NCBI GenBank assembly: GCA_947483075.1
Contig: CANKLE010000002.1
Span: 62,001-126,000, forward strand
Length of the DNA stretch: 64,000 nt
Direction of reading: 5' to 3'
DNA from: Flavobacteriaceae bacterium
GTDB taxonomy: Bacteria > Bacteroidota > Bacteroidia > Flavobacteriales > Flavobacteriaceae
Part shown: one piece after another, positions 62,086-64,000 of the stretch
Layout: the number at the start of each line of letters is the position of its first letter
Numbering within the stretch: position 1 is the first letter of the stretch
Position numbers and translations under genes: made by a program
The notes under the pieces: generated by a model
Databases searched by the model: none
What the model was told of the DNA's origin: nothing
What the model saw: only the letters and a program-made list of their open reading frames with translations

Positions 62086-64000
62086 ATGATTCAAAAATTG
62101 TTTAGTATAATGTCGTTCGTGCTTGTCGTGCTTTGCAGTTGCAGTGCGCCTAAACCAGTAGCGCAAAGTAAACCTAAATCGACTATTGATGTTAAAGTAG
62201 ATTCTATTTTACATCTCATGACATTAGAAGAAAAAGTAGGTCAACTGAACCAATACAATGGATTTTGGGATCTTACCGGACCTTCTCCTCTTGAAGGTCA
62301 AGCCGCATTAAAATATGAGCATTTACGCAAAGGTTGGGTGGGTTCTATGCTCAACATCAAAGGTGCCGAAAATGTGCGTAAAATACAAAAATTGGCCGTC
62401 GAGGGTTCTCGACTTCATATTCCTTTATTATTTGGATTTGATGTAATACATGGCTACAAAACCATTAGCCCAATTCCGCTGGCAGAAGCGGCGAGTTGGG
62501 ATATGGAGGCCATCCAAAAATCAGCGGCAATTGCTGCCGAAGAATCGGCTGCTGTGGGAATCAACTGGACATTCGCCCCTATGGTCGATGTGTCGCGTGA
62601 TCCCAGATGGGGAAGAGTAATGGAAGGTGCAGGAGAAGATCCGTACTTGGGCAGTAAAATTGCCGAAGCACGTGTACACGGATTTCAAGGCGCCAATTTT
62701 GATTCTAATAAAACCATTTTAGCCTGTGCCAAACATTTTGCAGGCTATGCATTTGCCGAAGCAGGACGTGATTACAATACGGTAGATGTTTCGGAAACGG
62801 TATTGCAAAATGTGATTTTCCCACCATTTAAAGCTGCAGTCAATGCGGGTGTTCGCACTTTCATGAATTCATTTAATGAGTTGAATGGAGTTCCAGCTAC
62901 AGCCAGTAGCTATTTGCAGCGCAACCTTTTAAAAGGCGATTGGAATTTCAAAGGCTTTGTGGTTTCAGACTGGGGATCTGTGCGTGAAATGATCACACAT
63001 GGGTATGTAGCTGACGAAAAAGCAGCGGCCTTAGCGGCCATTCAAGGCGGTTCAGACATGGACATGGAATCCTATATTTATGTTGCCCAATTGGCTCAAC
63101 TGGTGCGCGAAGGCAAAGTGCAAGAATCGCTCATTGACGATGCAGCAGCTCGTATCCTTCGAATCAAATTTGAAATGGGACTATTTGATAATCCCTACAA
63201 ATATTGTGACGAAGCCTACGAAAAAGCCACAGTAGGCAAACCCGCGTTTCAAGAAGGCGTGTTGGATGTAGCCAAAAAATCTATAGTATTGTTAAAAAAC
63301 GACAAGGAGTTGTTGCCTTTGCCCAAGACAGGCAAGCGTATTGCAGTTATTGGCTCCTTGGCCAACGACAAAACAAGTCCATTAGGCAGCTGGCGAATTG
63401 CAGCAGATGAAAACACTGCCATTTCTGTATTAGAAGGATTAAAAGCCTATCCAGGGAATCAAATCGCCTATGCCAAAGGAGCAGAGGTTGCGTATGGTAA
63501 AATAGAATTTGGTTCAGAAACCAAGATCAACGAAACCGACAAATCTGGATTTTCCGAAGCCATTCTTTTGGCAAAGCAGTCGGATATTGTAATCATGGTG
63601 CTTGGCGAACACGGTTTGCAAACGGGTGAAGGTCGTTCGCGAGCCAATTTGGATTTGCCTGGAGTGCAACAAGAATTGTTGGAATCCGTATATCAAGTGA
63701 ACCCCAATATTGTATTGGTGTTGCAAAATGGTCGTCCCTTAGTAATTCCATGGGCCGTCGAAAATATTCCGGCTATAGTTGAAGCCTGGCAATTGGGAAC
63801 CCAAAGTGGCAATGCCCTTGCACAGGTGTTGTATGGCGATTACAATCCGAGTGGAAAACTGCCAATGACTTTCCCCAGAAGTATTGGTCAAATCCCAATG
63901 TATTATTACCGCAAAAATACCGGAAGACCTTCTACCGGCGATCCAAACAGTGTATTTTGGTCGCATTATATGGACGAGAAAAACACACCACAATTTCCTT
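62086..64000 (+). CDS. bglX: GH3 beta-glucosidase lipoprotein (3' end beyond window)
   Basis: Open from ATG 62086 to the right edge (638 codons), so the C-terminus is missing. Lipobox LCSC near residue 17. The GH3 N-terminal TIM barrel (about 35-380) has LEEKVGQLNQ, PLLFGFDVIHGYKT, NWTFAPMVDVSRDPRWGR, CAKHFAGYAFAEAGRDYN and FVVSDWGS, with the nucleophile Asp295 of SDW. The alpha/beta sandwich begins about 400 (SIVLLKND) and includes MVLGEHGLQTGEGRSR with the probable acid/base. It would release glucose from beta-gluco-oligosaccharides in the periplasm, the last step of this PUL. Coexpression with GH16 is likely (50-bp gap). Confidence 0.95.
   Translation, partial: MIQKLFSIMSFVLVVLCSCSAPKPVAQSKPKSTIDVKVDSILHLMTLEEKVGQLNQYNGFWDLTGPSPLEGQAALKYEHLRKGWVGSMLNIKGAENVRKIQKLAVEGSRLHIPLLFGFDVIHGYKTISPIPLAEAASWDMEAIQKSAAIAAEESAAVGINWTFAPMVDVSRDPRWGRVMEGAGEDPYLGSKIAEARVHGFQGANFDSNKTILACAKHFAGYAFAEAGRDYNTVDVSETVLQNVIFPPFKAAVNAGVRTFMNSFNELNGVPATASSYLQRNLLKGDWNFKGFVVSDWGSVREMITHGYVADEKAAALAAIQGGSDMDMESYIYVAQLAQLVREGKVQESLIDDAAARILRIKFEMGLFDNPYKYCDEAYEKATVGKPAFQEGVLDVAKKSIVLLKNDKELLPLPKTGKRIAVIGSLANDKTSPLGSWRIAADENTAISVLEGLKAYPGNQIAYAKGAEVAYGKIEFGSETKINETDKSGFSEAILLAKQSDIVIMVLGEHGLQTGEGRSRANLDLPGVQQELLESVYQVNPNIVLVLQNGRPLVIPWAVENIPAIVEAWQLGTQSGNALAQVLYGDYNPSGKLPMTFPRSIGQIPMYYYRKNTGRPSTGDPNSVFWSHYMDEKNTPQFP

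Noticed and set aside
1-64000. tRNA and rRNA genes
   Set aside because: I read all intergenic gaps for cloverleaf-like arms and for conserved T-loop sequence (GGTTCGAATC type) and found none; short palindromes such as CATTCGAATG at 28732 are part of a repeat and not a tRNA.

Overview
The window looks like a chromosomal segment of a Bacteroidota bacterium of the family Flavobacteriaceae, most likely Flavobacterium or a close relative. Evidence: SusC/SusD pairs, type IX secretion (T9SS) C-terminal sorting domains, DUF4249/DUF4834/DUF3276 proteins, a long NusB, a eukaryote-like NADP isocitrate dehydrogenase, and promoters with the Bacteroidota -7 box (TAnnTTTG) before most transcription units. 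I found no tRNA, rRNA, CRISPR array, transposase or phage gene.

Layout. 1-10 kb: a DUF4249 lipoprotein (cut by the left edge) with its TonB-dependent receptor, icd, rplS, trmD, a cyclophilin-FKBP fusion, a CxxCH lipoprotein, a PUR-like protein and an ABC exporter half with a degenerate catalytic site. 9.6-14 kb: leucine dehydrogenase, the nusB-DUF1573-yajC operon and pepT. 14-18.2 kb: a compact ethanolamine operon (permease, eutB, eutC) whose last gene is an MTA/SAH-type nucleosidase; three of its genes are joined by ATGA overlaps. 18-25 kb: an accessory stretch with several unknown proteins, two glycosyltransferase-like genes, a TauE/SafE transporter and many dispersed intergenic repeats. 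25-35 kb: housekeeping genes (pyrD, HMG-CoA lyase, guaB, purB, a sirtuin, a TrmH-type methyltransferase, a DEAD-box helicase, rdgB). 35-39 kb: an alpha-oxoamine synthase facing a GNAT-like acyltransferase and an outer-membrane protein, a possible sphingolipid or sulfonolipid locus. 39-47 kb: YfhO, a GT4 glycosyltransferase and a polysaccharide flippase in one operon, then uvrA.

47.4-64 kb is a polysaccharide utilization locus (PUL), cut by the right edge. Order: two T9SS-secreted proteins with carbohydrate-binding-like domains, a membrane-spanning SusR-like regulator (propeller, Y_Y_Y, transmembrane helix, LuxR-type HTH), SusC, SusD, a surface glycan-binding lipoprotein, a GH16 laminarinase-type lipoprotein and a GH3 beta-glucosidase. 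The enzyme pair GH16+GH3 points to a beta-1,3-glucan such as laminarin. GH16 would cut the polymer at the cell surface, SusCD would import oligosaccharides and GH3 would release glucose.

The most notable observation is in the PUL. The promoters of both secreted proteins carry an identical 18-bp element, and a related element lies before susC. In all three the element starts exactly 51 bp upstream of the -7 box, which suggests one shared activator, probably the SusR-like protein encoded between them.
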